From contig OZ020519.1 in the NCBI GenBank assembly GCA_963971425.1, positions 8,076,028-8,140,027 of the forward strand: 64,000 nt of DNA, written 5' to 3'. The position numbers and the translations under genes are program-made. The notes beneath the pieces were generated by a model. That model was not told the origin of the DNA, did no database searches, and saw nothing but the letters and a program-made list of their open reading frames with translations. Numbering within the stretch: the stretch's first letter is position 1; each line of letters opens with the position of its first letter. Positions 47,953 to 59,200 of this stretch are shown here, in pieces. Source of the stretch: Bryoerythrophyllum caledonicum (lineage: Eukaryota; Streptophyta; Bryopsida; Pottiales; Pottiaceae).

Positions 47953-48305
47953 TGAACCTCTGGTTCGGCAGCTTAATGCCGAATAATTAATTAAAGTGAA
48001 AAAATGACATTCGGCATTCAAAATTACAATAATGTTATTTTCGGCAAGAAATCAAAAACTACTATATTTGACCTGTTGTGGCACCCATGGGGATTGAACT
48101 CCAGACCTTGGAATTCCCAACCTAAGTGCTTATGCATGGTTGGCATGGATGAAGACTTTTCCAAGCCTTAATCCCCTTCCATGTCTCTCCATGGGCCAAA
48201 CTCTGTAAATATACATTTTTTACAATTTCGGCATTTTCAAAAAAAAAAATTCTACTTAATTTGGCATGGGCTTTTCTAATTAATGTATGCCGGACTAGAG
48301 GTTCA
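47953..48305. mobile_element. 353-bp inverted-repeat element at the kinase copy 2 stop
   Basis: The left end TGAACCTCTGGTTCGGCA pairs with the right end (reverse complement TGAACCTCTAGTCCGGCA). CGGCA-type sequence recurs inside. It is absent from copy 1 at the equivalent place (about 1,810), which dates the insertion after the duplication. Its insertion replaces the last codons of the kinase. Confidence 0.75.
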
Positions 48306-48306
48306 G

Positions 48307-49725
48307 CTACGAGAATAAACGTTTTTTGAAAAATTTAGATTTTCTATTGCATCTTCTAGCATTTTTACGCATGTCCTCAAGAAGCTTGTAAATCACTTTA
48401 AACGTAGGTCTTTCAAGAGGGTCCGTGTGCCAACACCTATTCATCAAGTCCACCATCCAAGGCTGTAAGTAGCTTGGCAATGTTGGTCTTTTACCTCGAA
48501 GCACATCATCATCCAATGTTCTTCTATTGTCAGCTTCAACCTTTTCATATGGCACACATCCTGTCAAAACTTCATAGCATGTCATTACAAAACTATAGAC
48601 ATCCGTAGCTTGAGTGAACAAATCCGGTGTTGTATTCACACTCCCATTCTTCAAAGCTTGTAAAATCTCCGGTGCTCTCCAATATCCAGTGCCCACACAC
48701 CCAATTGAACACTCATAATCACTCACCACGCATATTATACTATGATCCAAGTTTATGGGATCAAATTTATATCGTGGATCACCATCTATCTTTGTACAGT
48801 GAATAAGCACATTGGAGGCTTTCAAGTCTCTATGTACAGTGCCATGGTCATGTAAATGTTGCATCCCAAGCGCTATGTGCACCATGATAGAGAGCATGCA
48901 ACATTCATGATAGTTGCCATCGGGCATCATGAAGGGTGGATGGTGATTGCCGTTGTGTTCCATTCTCACATCCAACCACTTCCGCAAATCTCCCCACAAT
49001 ACCATCATTTCAAATGCAAATCGTCCATCCTCCAACAACCTCCCATGCCATATTCGATTATACAAACCGCCAACCCTTTCAGTTTTCAAAGCAACTCTGT
49101 GGAGGAAGGCCAGGGGCCACTGCGATTGCAACCCACCTACGGAAAATCCTGCCTTGAACACCTTCAAAACCCTGTCAATTTTTACATCCTTAGGGTGTCC
49201 TGACGAAGTATATCCCGCTTCATAGATTTCGGCTTGGCCTCCCTCTCCAATTTTCTTTCCCAACACCAGCCCATAGTCCCCGATCCGAAAGAACTTACTC
49301 TCCGGATTGGCCTCCTACAACCTCACCATCTCTTTCAAATTCTCCTCGTACATTGACACCCTCTCACCCTCCGTCAGCGCCTCGGAGCAGCCCTGCGACA
49401 CCGTCTCCGAGGCTGACAACGAGGCTGTGAAGTGCCTCGGTTCCACCACAGTCCAATGGTCTTAAGATGCTTTGATCGCAACGTCTTCCCTGCTCATGCT
49501 CAACTCGCTCTTCAGCTCCATGATACTGTGAATGCGAGCGGAGAAGCACTCGCGCGGGGACGATGCAGGTTCGGATAAGGATGACGCATCCTGGGTGTTG
49601 GAGCGGATTCTTGCTTTCCTGGCCGTGAAGAAGATCGACTTCGGCAGATCGGTACTGCTGCTGGCCTTCATCTCAATCCTGGACCTCGTCCAACACATCT
49701 TAACCCTTGAAATCGTACAACCCAT
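48307..49725 (-). pseudogene. Protein kinase pseudogene, copy 2
   Basis: Same frame and domain order as the kinase at 1,797-3,221: MGCTISRV N-terminus, GEGGQAEIY, HRDLKASN, VSDYE, WRAPE. Two stops: TAA in the stretch before DHWTV (copy 1 has Lys) near 49,463, and TAG before EANPESKFF near 49,315 (copy 1 has Gln). From 49,266 down, 319 codons stay open with the whole catalytic domain and end KFFKKRLFS. If translation began at the internal ATG after the stops, only the unacylated catalytic part would be made. Confidence 0.8.
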
Positions 49726-49891
49726 ACCGACCCTTTAACTCGTTGGATCCACTGTCCCGTGCAAGCAAAAGTTGCGTGTAAGTGAGCTGCAGAACGACAC
49801 GACTAGGCCAGAACGAATTGGTAGCAACAAGAAACTATGTCTGTCAAAGGGGGAGATTTAGGACTTGCACCAGAATCTGCAGACACCCTCT

Positions 49892-50203
49892 CCAACAACG
49901 GAAGAGAACTTCGCTACAGCAGGTCCTGACAAACAAACCACGTCCAATTCGGGTTGGTAAACCGATGACAACCTCGACCTGTAACAAGCTATACTCACTC
50001 CAGACTCGCAAAGCACGTGCTACTTCGACCGTCTAACCTGTTGTAGAGAAAAGTTGCCGGCCGTCGGTTGAGAATAGGCCTGGCTGAATGCAAGCCCGGA
50101 AAAATACTACTTCACGTTGCCAGACTCCTCACCAGCACCAGGCTCCCAGCCACACACGGCTTACCGCGGCCACTGTGGAAACAACAGTTGAACACTTCCA
50201 CGT
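49892..50203. other. Copy 2-specific segment, about 310 bp
   Basis: In copy 1 CCCTCTCCACGTACGCGG is continuous at about 3,386. In copy 2 the two halves are separated by this GC-moderate sequence. No ORF or inverted ends are convincing, so I cannot say whether it was gained here or lost in copy 1. Confidence 0.6.
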
Positions 50204-50469
50204 TACGCGGTTCATCACCGATGTAGTTCTGCTAGGCTACCGACACCCAAACGGAGGTCGAGTAAGATGAGCTGCCCCTGGAAAAACTAAGCATGGTCAA
50301 GTACCCGTGATCATGCGCTGCACGGCAGTTGTAACAAGCAGATCCGGCACAGGCGCTAGCTCTCCGACTGAACCAGAAGGAGAAGCTTGAGAAGATGACA
50401 CAGTTCTGGTTCCACGGTAAGATATACACCAGTGACTTGTTGAACCCTAGGGCCCTGGATGGTTCACCA

Positions 50470-50595
50470 GTTGAACACTTCCACGCAGTTGAACAGTCCC
50501 ACGCGGTTGAACAGTCCCATGAGGTTGAACAGTCCCACGCGGTTGAACAGTCCCACGCGGTCGAACAGTCCCACGAGGTTCAACAGTCCCACGCG
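50470..50595 (+). repeat. 18-bp tandem repeat, seven units
   Basis: GTTGAACAGTCCCACGCG with small changes. In copy 1 (3,659-3,700) only about two units exist, so the array expanded after duplication. It reads VEQSHA repeatedly in one frame, but no gene context supports coding. Confidence 0.9.
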
Positions 50596-51287
50596 GTATC
50601 AAAAACTTCAGTGGTTTATTTACTTTTAGAGGCAGAAAGTTGTTGAGTTGTTGCAGTTGGAAGATTGCAGTACTGTACGGTATTCAATTTTCAAACGACT
50701 CATGCAAAGCAATTTGATAATTCATTGAAGTTGATAATCCACGGTGAAAGGTCTCACGGCCTTAGGTCCCCTACCTTCCTGAAGTGAAAATATCAACATC
50801 TTGCCATTGAAAAAGTCTCACTTCTATTTCTTTTATCGAAGGTGGAGTGTTTTTATTTTTATATTTTTTAAGAGGTGGGGTTCAATTTTCCAAAGCCAAA
50901 CTCAAAGGCAACCATGTTGGGAGGTAATGACAAGGGCTTGTTTGTGCATTTTCATGGTTCATTTCGGTTAGTTGTGTGCCTGTGAGATCATGTCCTAGCC
51001 TTGAAGAATTGGGAAGCAAAACAATTTTTTGGCAAAATCTTGCAAGTTGGGTTAAATTTGGCTTAAAATCCTGTCAGATGACATTTTTGCTCGCTTCTGG
51101 GTGGGACTAAACGCTAAGTTTTCAGATTTTTCTGACCTATATAATACCAGTTTAGACGCCATAGCCAAACCCTGAGAGTGTGTCTGTTGAGCAACTCCCC
51201 ATCTAGAAAATGTGAATGTTTGAGGAGTACAGTTTATGATCTTCTGCATGTAGCTCTTGATTCATGTGTTTTGTGTGTGTGTGTTAG

Positions 51288-53608
51288 GTATGAGGAAGCT
51301 GATGCATGAGCTCAAGGATGAGCTTATGAGCAACGGTGATCACCCTCAGAGTTATGTGAATTATCATCCTCACTCTAGCCCTGAGGTCCGACTTCTGGAA
51401 CAGGAAAAATATGTAAGTTACTAAATGCCTTAAATCATTTAACATCTATGATAGGAGAGTTCTGATGATAATTTTGGGTTTAGAGTTTCTGGGTTGCTTC
51501 AGCCTAAAATTGTTTGACAGCCATGTTCCATGGAAGATCAATTATGGTGTATGCGTGATTACGGTTCTATGATACAAAGACTTTCGCATGATGATCCAGG
51601 GTTTTGGAGGTTTTGGGGTTGAAGGACCAGGTTGTGACCCAATTATTGTACAAATTTGTGGCAGGTTGTAACTTGTGCTGGACAGTGGCATTGTCCAGGT
51701 CTCACTCTACAAGCCGGGTGGATTGTGACCGGCCTTAAATACGGTGGAATTGAAAATCCCTTGGAAATACATAACAAGGAAACCAACAGAGGGTGAGTCT
51801 CCTCTCTTTCTTCTCTTTAAAAGTTATATTTTGCACTTTGGAGCACTGGCGTTGAGCCCTAATTTAAAATATTTTAAATCCTCCGGCATTCTAGTCCTAT
51901 TGTGTATATGCGGCAGTAGATTTGATGGTAGAAGAGAGTGCATTTTAGTCAGAATGTGTGCATGTTCAAAGTGTGTGCGTGTTGGGAGTTGATGTTGTTT
52001 CTATGTTTCACATCTCATGGCATGATGTTTGGGTGTGCAAATACTGGGATCAGAACTGGAGCCAGAAGGGTGGAAAAGCTACCTTTAATGTGTAAATTCT
52101 CCTCCCTAGAATGGTTTTCTGAGTATCTTTGAAGGTTGTGTAGGATTGTATCATGTCTTTTCTTCTTTTGCAGTGAATCTGGCATCGAAGTGGTATACCA
52201 AGATGCAAACAGGGTGGAAGTTTCATTTTTCCGACCCTACGACCCCATTTCGGTACAGGCACACCTCTCAACATTGACAAGAGGTGTCCTTTTTTTGCTC
52301 TCCTTCTGATGTCCAATCCAGGTTGTTTTCATTGCCAAAGCTCATGAACCTCTACACCAAATTGTGCACCAGTGGAAAGAAGAAGGTATGTCCTTCAGCA
52401 TGAGCTAGTTTGAATGTAGAGGTGAGGCTTCTATGTTATTCAAGCGAGAGACATCGTATTGTTTCTATCTTTAGCATGTGCACTTGAATCATCACCTATC
52501 TTCCTATGCAGATTTGTGCTCATGAGAGGAAGTTCAGGCTTCTACTCTTCCGCCATCTATGAAAGACCAAGTGGATGGCAACCCTTCAACCTCAACCAAA
52601 TCTGGATCACATTCAAGCTGCAAAAAGGCAGGTGCAAAACCACCACTATCTCTATAAGGAAGAAACATACAAAACAATTGGCCGTAGTGTAGGCTGCCTG
52701 ATTTTTGCTTAGAGTCTTCACTGGAGAAAGTTCACTACCCTTAGAATAGGTTTGTTGTTTCCTATTTTGATAAAACTTTTGGTTCTTGCCTTTGAATCCC
52801 TTACTTTTAAGGATGCTAGAAAATGTTGATGTTTTAAACACCCCAGAGGTTCCATTACATGACTGTTGCAGAAGACAGACAAAAATTCATGCCCTGTTCT
52901 AAAGACTTGACCCCAGAAAGGTGTCAGCAGCTGGCGTACCGTGAAGCCCACGTGCTCACAAATCCTTGTGAGCCTGACCTTTGTGGAGAGGTATGGAAAT
53001 GATATCCAAACCTTTCCTTTGAAAGCCCACAAAGCAGAACTTGATCTCTCATGTTGGCCCCACATTTCTCCCTTCAAGTTGTCAAGTTGTACTAAAGTCT
53101 TTATCTTCAACAGAACAGAGTTCTCTGTAAAGTGAGGCAGAGATATCATGCGTTTTGACCGCTTTAGTCATTTAGAATCACCCCTCGGTGCATGAATTAC
53201 CGGTTTTCTCATTTCAAAACTCAAGTAGGACATTTTTACAGTCTTTTCGTAAGCTCGGGTAATGATTGTGAGTGCTTCGTGGTGCACATTATGTGTGTAT
53301 TGTGCAGGTGTTTCAGGGGGGCACATTATGCTTGTGGTGATCTTTGTCCTAGTTTTGAGGAAGGGGAGGCTTGGCAAAAGCTCTTTGGTCTGGTGATCAT
53401 ATACCTCAACTCTGCGCCCATGGGCACTCCATGTCCTCCCGTTTGTAAGAACACCACTGTCCAAGTGAGCACTCGGAATATGCGTGACTCGTCAATTTAC
53501 CTGGCATCAGACTTGCATTTGCAACAATTCAACGTAGTACATAATTCCATCAGCATGGAATTGCAATCATGTGAAGAAAGTAAGATTGCACTGAAGTCTT
53601 CCAGGTGA
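51288..53608 (+). pseudogene. Rhamnogalacturonate lyase (PL4 family) pseudogene, copy 2
   Basis: Exons: 51,288-51,412 (MRKLMHELKDELMSNGDHP, EVRLLEQEKY, donor GTAAGT), 51,665-51,792 (VLDSGIVQVSLYKPG, KETNRG, donor GTGAGT), 52,174-52,283 (VEVSFFRPYDP), 52,512-52,631 (RGSSGFYSSAIYERPSGWQP, ITFKLQKGR), 52,905-52,990 (LTPERCQQLAYREAHVLTNP), a 60-bp remnant near 53,035 and 53,308-53,607 (FEEGEAWQKLFGLVIIYLNS). Lesions: single-base loss in KPGGIVTG, an indel in exon 3 after RPYDP, and loss of most of exon 6. Exons 1, 4 and 5 are better preserved than in copy 1 and were used to place intron boundaries there. Confidence 0.8.
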
Positions 53609-53922
53609 CAAGTTCTGCGCGTTCATGTACATGGGATTCTCAAAATCAGAGTTATCTACAAATGGAGTTAAGATTACCAAAACCAGTATTCATGTCGGTC
53701 ATTCCGAGACTTCGCAAGGAAGAAGCCATGCATACTAATAATTTACTCGGAAAAGCCTACACACACGGCACCAGAACCTCTATAACCGCCAGCAGGACTA
53801 AACCATTGCACACAGAACATAACACTGTCAACGATGAATAACAGAACGGCTCCCTCGTCCGGTAGACGATCAGACGTACACAATCGAATCAGGTACACCA
53901 GCCTGCTAGACTTGGGCCTTGT

Positions 53923-54207
53923 CTACAGGTCGCAAATACTATCCATAACTCTCTGACGGGAGCTCGTTGCTGAGCCGCAGTCCCAGGCCCTGTCGATGAC
54001 ATTTTCATCGACGAACGAATCACCCGCAAAGTACCACCAATCATTCGATCGAAACTCCAGGTCGTCGGCGCTAATCACGTCCGTTGAGGTCTTGCGGGTG
54101 TCAAACATCGCATGCTTGAACGCGCCAACATCGTCTGGATGGTGAGATCGAATGAAGCAGCTGCATTGGTATTTCGGAGCCAGCCAATTCAGCGAAAGTA
54201 CTTGCAT
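53923..54207 (-). CDS. Hypothetical protein (94 aa)
   Basis: Starts MQVLSLNWLAPKYQCSC and contains NDWWYFAGDSFVDENVIDRAWDCGS. Composition is protein-like (aromatic and acidic residues well spread), unlike the shadow frames around it. I do not recognise it. A second open frame just upstream on the same strand (54,225-54,425, MILLARPLSTLFRAPVTPGSF) might be a 5' exon or a separate ORF, but no convincing splice pair joins them. Confidence 0.3.
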   Translation of the reverse strand: MQVLSLNWLAPKYQCSCFIRSHHPDDVGAFKHAMFDTRKTSTDVISADDLEFRSNDWWYFAGDSFVDENVIDRAWDCGSATSSRQRVMDSICDL

Positions 54208-54224
54208 ACAGCAGGTGTATTAGT

Positions 54225-54425
54225 TTAGTGGGTAACACGCAAATAGACGAACAAGCGCGCCAGAACCGGCCACTCAAGAGACTCGTGTATCTGCAACAAG
54301 TCAACCCCGGTTTTATCTGTGCCCCAAAACACCAAACAAAGGGTGTCGACATCTGTAATTCCAAATGAGCCGGGAGTTACAGGCGCTCGAAATAGAGTAG
54401 AAAGTGGCCGAGCCAACAGAATCAT
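54225..54425 (-). CDS. Hypothetical protein or 5' exon (66 aa)
   Basis: Open frame MILLARPLSTLFRAPVTPGS to LARLFVYLRVTH, directly upstream of the 94-aa frame. The N-terminus (Arg, Ser, hydrophobic, no acidic residues) could be an organelle transit sequence. Unrecognised; may be noncoding. Confidence 0.25.
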   Translation of the reverse strand: MILLARPLSTLFRAPVTPGSFGITDVDTLCLVFWGTDKTGVDLLQIHESLEWPVLARLFVYLRVTH

Positions 54426-54747
54426 GCAAAATTACCATGCTGGAGTGTCCTGGCCACTCTTCCCAGCTGTCTAGTGCAACATCTCGATCAGTGTTTCTAT
54501 TTCTGCCGATGATATTCCTGACCGTGCTACAGTACTACATACTGCAAATAACCATGCCCACTACACAGCACAGTGCGCGGAGTTTAGACTTGGCGCTGAG
54601 GCGCTGAGGATAAGCATCGTTCCCTGGACCACAAGGACCCCTGTGTGAGTACTTAGGAGTCCGCACTGGCCATTCCCTGCAGCTCACCTCTCATTCAACA
54701 TATCCTCCAGTACGTCTAAAAGAACGGAGCAGGACTGGTCTGTTGCA

Positions 54748-55982
54748 ATGATGAGCAAGCTCGCGCTGCTCCTGGCCTTGGCGATTGGAGGACTCGCCCT
54801 GTGCAACGGCCAAGAAGGTACGTGAGTTGGTCCTCGATGTTGCCTCGCCGTCACCTGTGGAATTACTTCTGTCTGAGATCAGGACGATGTCCGCCTGCTT
54901 CGGTCACGTTTATTGCCGAAGATGGCCATCACTATGCGTTGCGCACTACCGATGTTCATTACTTTGGTACTGTTTGGTGGGACTGTCTGCCTGTGGTCCT
55001 GTGGTGTCAAGGTCGATCTTGCTTAAAATTGTGCTTGATCATGATCGTTTCATTATGAGCAGATCTTCCTTCAACCGTTTTCACCTGCCCTGGAGGCGGC
55101 GTCGCTTATGAGGGCAACAACAGTCTGGATATTGTTCCAACCTGCGCTGGTGGGTCCGTCTTATGCCGAACAGATGGTCTAGATGGCCAGGGTCTTGATT
55201 GTCCCGGCAGTGGTGAGTGTGTAGCTACCTGTATCGTTGGCGGCAGATTAATTGTCACTGAAGAAAACGGCACAGTCACCGTTGCGACTTTGGGTGGGAC
55301 GGTGGTGGAAGTCAAGTCTGGTATCTTCGTGGGTTTCGGCTCTTGCGACAGCGCCTACTGTAATGTCTCCGAGGACGACATACCGACTACACCCACGGTT
55401 GTCTCGAGTGGCTTGTCTTGTGGCTTGGGCCATGCGGCCTTCTGCTACACTCTCGGTGGCCAATCCCCTCCTCCGCCTCCTACTCCCTCACCCCCGCCTC
55501 CTGCTCCCTCACCACCCCCTCCCCGCTCCCCACCCCCTCCTCCACGAGCCTGTCAGTGCGACAAGAAGAAGGTGACGTTCAAATGGAAGGGTTCTCCTGT
55601 GAAGGACATCAGCCTCTGCCCTGGAAGTCCTCTTCCAGACAAGAACAAGTACACAGCCAAGGATAATTGTGGCAATTACCTGCGAGTGAAGGTGCACGAT
55701 AGTTTGAGGCGCCCGAACCGCGGGCCGTGCTGCAGCATGACACGCACCCTTACTGCGCAATGCGGGTATTCGGAGGTCACGAAGAATCAGAAGGTCACGT
55801 TCGAGGACCGGGTCACCTTCAGCTCTAGCCGCGGGGCCGTCAAGGCAAGGTGCAAGTGTAGAAATGGGGAGAAAGTGTTGACCCCGAAGAACTTCTACAG
55901 AAATGGGAGGGTGTTCAAGGCTGTGTACAAGGTGAAGGACGTCTGTGGGATAGAGCACACAAAGACCGTGACAAAGTACTAG
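54748..55982 (+). CDS. Secreted cysteine-rich protein with proline hinge (329 aa, two exons)
   Basis: Exon 1 (54,748-54,817) encodes MMSKLALLLALAIGGLALCNG, a clear signal peptide. The intron 54,818-55,062 has GTACGT donor and GAGCAG acceptor and keeps frame. Exon 2 (55,063-55,982) encodes a Cys-rich N-domain (VFTCPGGGVAYEGNNSL, LDCPGSGECVATCIVGG, SCDSAYCNVSEDD), then a hinge of SPPPP repeats (about residues 205-230), then a basic Cys-rich C-domain (ACQCDKKKVTFKWKG, NRGPCCSMTRTLTAQCGYS, DVCGIEHTKTVTKY). Two Cys-rich domains joined by a hydroxyproline-type rod recall algal pherophorin-like wall proteins, but I do not recognise the domains. Probable role: extracellular matrix or wall. No lesions are seen. 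The N-terminal domain contains N-glycosylation sequons (NNS, NGT, NVS). Confidence 0.75.
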
Positions 55983-56200
55983 TGTGAGTGTGCAGTTGCC
56001 GGTAGTTCTGCAGGTTGAGACATGAACACGTGATCTCAACTTGGAGCGATCAACCATATTTTTTTATGTTAGTAAATAACATGTTCGCGTGTCAAGCCGT
56101 GGACACAGGATGTTGTCCGAACGGCCGATCTAGCGATGTGGACCCGATATGGTTGCATTAATTTTTTATTTTTACCAAATCTCTTACTTTTTACCAAATC

Positions 56201-59200
56201 CAAGAAGGTGGAAGTTCTCAGAAGTATTGAGCGTGTCTTGGCTAGATCAGGTATATGATCCTTCACAGCCGTTCTTGAGAAACATATTCTCTGCATTTCA
56301 TGTCTGCTCTCATTTATGATCTGGGGAGTGTTGAGGACCGTCTTATTATTCAAAATCTTCTTTATTTCTTCCCTTCGTGAAAGTGCAGTAGTCCAAAACC
56401 TTGTCAGAAAACTATGAATGTTTTAGAGAACCGCATGCCTGATGATCATGCACAGGACTTGCTTGGAGGTTGCAATTGATTTCACATGCTCGTGTGCCGC
56501 TGCTTATGTTCGTTGACAAGGAACTGAAGGTTTTTGCGATGTGTCAGTTGATAATGGCGTTGTTTTATATAAGTCCCGTGTGCTTCGTTGGATCACGGAT
56601 ATGGACCCTAGATGTCGCAGGCTCATATTCTTGGTAAGAATCCTGTACATATTCTCTTGGATACTTATACCTCTACTGTTCCTGCACCCGGAGTTTTGGT
56701 TTGTCATAAAGTCCTGTACTGTGCACCTGAAGCAGAGTAGGTTTTGTTTTGATACTCACGACATTGAAAGGCTTAGGCAGGGTTTCATCATTTTTTATAC
56801 GGAGATCTTTCATTATTTTGTGAAGAACACCGTGATCTTACTACTGGTGTCTTTACTTTTTGCTTGTTTGTTTTGTCGTTTTTGTATCTGACTTTTAGAC
56901 CAGCTGATGCATGTAGATGCACGAGAAGAATACTAGAGCTTTAAACATGGCATTATTTGCCTCAGTTTTAGTCTAAATGCATCTTATGAATTTCGTCTTA
57001 GGAACATCACTGCCGTCGTCATGTAAGTCGTCATGTAAGTCATTAGAGGGTTAATTTTTATGTTAAACTTATGTTTTATGTCTCTTCGTTTCTGACACAT
57101 TTTGCCTGGCAAGATTCATCATTTTCGCCGATTTTTTATGAGGGACTAATAAGCTTGCCAATGTTGTTAGCGGTGCAGGTCAAGTGTTGGGCGAAAGCAC
57201 AGTGTATCTACGATCCAAAATTGGGGGCTTTAAATTCATATGCATTGAGTTTGTTGGTTGTCTTTCATCTTCATGTCAGTGGCTTTCTGTTCAATGCAGC
57301 AAATTTACAGTTTTTTACCTTGGAATATGGTGATGTTGCTGTTTGTATATCCTCCTATGTTACATTATTCTAGTATAAAGCTACTTTGCTACAATAGATA
57401 GTTGTTTATCATCGTTCATCGTTCAGCTCATGATTGTTAAGAATTAGATTCTTTAGTCTTAACGCATTAGAAATCTATGTTCATTTTAGATGAACACAAG
57501 TCCTGATTTTGATTTACCGAACCGAATTTCTTATTATCTATCGTTTCTTCCATTGTTCCTACAGTCACGATCACCGCCGATACTACCACCATTCAAAACT
57601 CTGCTCGGAGAACATACTAGCATGCCCTTAGCAGGTGATTATGACTCCATTTTAAAATGTTGGTTCATGTAGCGATGGTTGCTTTGGCTGTATTTCATTT
57701 ACACCTCTATTATAAAATATAGCTTCTGTAAAAGGGACTTTGTGCTTTGTGCACCAAATAGAGTAAGGGAATTCTCTTAGTTTTTTCTCCTTTCGAATCA
57801 ATCCTATCGGAATTGATCTGATGTTCTCCTTTAGGGAAACTGAACATAGATGTCCAGTTGCAACAAATGGACGAGTGCTATGGACGAATTCAGGCGCTTA
57901 TAGGTGAAGGATTTGGGCAAGACAACAAAAGCAGTCTTGGACAGCTATTCTTTTCGTTCTTTGGCCAGGTAAATTGTTTTTCAAAGTTTTATCCTCTGAA
58001 ATAGTTTCTCTAGTTTGCAGTTTTCGCTGCTTGTTTGATTGTTTACTCTGCTATCATTGTATGTATCCATTATGTTGCACTTTGAAGACACATAGAGTCA
58101 CAATCTGATCTCCACAAGTTCTAACTATGAGTGTGCAGTGATGTAAATGTGAGGTTGCACAGTTTTAGTGAAATTAGGTGAAGTGAAAAAATGATGCTGC
58201 CATCTCATGATCACTTTTGCAGATCATATGTTGCAGCTTTGTTCTCAGTTGATCATGGCGTACTAACTTGAGCTCTGGTTGCAGTTTGCTGCTGTGAAGT
58301 CTCTTTGGCCATGTGGATTGGCTGTGTCCACATATTGGGGCGAATGGGGAGATTGCTCCACCACCAATCCAGCATGGAACAGAAAACAATATGCCATGAG
58401 GGTATCAAGCCTATTCCTAATTGCGAACCGCACCCTTAGAATTACGTCACTACTTAGGTACAATTTGCTTCTCTGCATGAAGCCGTCTGAAGCCGGAGCA
58501 GTCAGCATAATCACTGCAGATTTAGTTACAGTGATGATTCTGATTCGTTGTTTTTGCTTGAATGGTTTAGCCTCAACCATTTCTTTGATAGGGCATCGCT
58601 TAATATTGGTTTATTTCTTGTTCAGGTGGAAGATCCTTCTGATAGAATGGACAATTGTGCTCGATCAATCCAATGATATCAGTCTCCCTATCATCTGCGA
58701 AACTTTTGCTGCCGCTTTTGATGCGTTATTGCAACCACCCGACTGGAACAAACTTCCTTCATTACGGAACCTTCTTTTTTGCTGGCCTCCTGGCACGCCT
58801 CGACCAGGAGTACATCTCCGGAACTTCCCTATTTCTGATCGAGGTGCCTGGAGATCGAAGACAGAAATTAGAGCAGATAGAAGAGGAAAGGAACAAGTCA
58901 AGGTGCCCAAAAAGGATCGAAGACCAGACAAGAATGCTGAAACAGGGTAGCTGAAAGAGCCTCGTTCATCTGCTAATTCCTCGGATATTATATCCCCTGG
59001 GCTTGTGCCGATGTTGGAAGGTGAAACCGGTTCGTTTCTGCTGTGGGAATCAGGAGATTCGCAGGAATCATGTCCTCATCCAGTTCCGGATTTTGGAGGT
59101 CTCGTGACACCTGCGAGTGATGCCAGCCACTAGCAAGCAGCTCAAACCAGACAGGAGGTTTGGCTATAATGCAGGCATTGGGCTTGGGACCCTCGGAGAA

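Larger units (their letters stand above)
47560..53720. repeat. Duplicated block, copy 2 (kinase and lyase)
   Basis: Collinear in the same orientation with 1,430 to about 7,990: kinase 3' flank, kinase, spacer, lyase. The main differences are the 353-bp element at 47,953, extra DNA at 49,892-50,203, expansion of the 18-bp repeat, and loss of most lyase exon 6. Confidence 0.85.

Noticed and set aside
48070..48150. tRNA-like sequence (GGATTGAACTCC, a B-box complement) inside the 353-bp element
   Set aside because: No full cloverleaf can be folded, the A box is poor, and the segment lies within an inverted-repeat element. At most it is a tRNA-derived relic.
55509..56057. 182-codon minus-strand frame opposite the secreted protein
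   Set aside because: It overlaps an intact spliced plus-strand gene with signal peptide and family-like composition, and has no features of its own.
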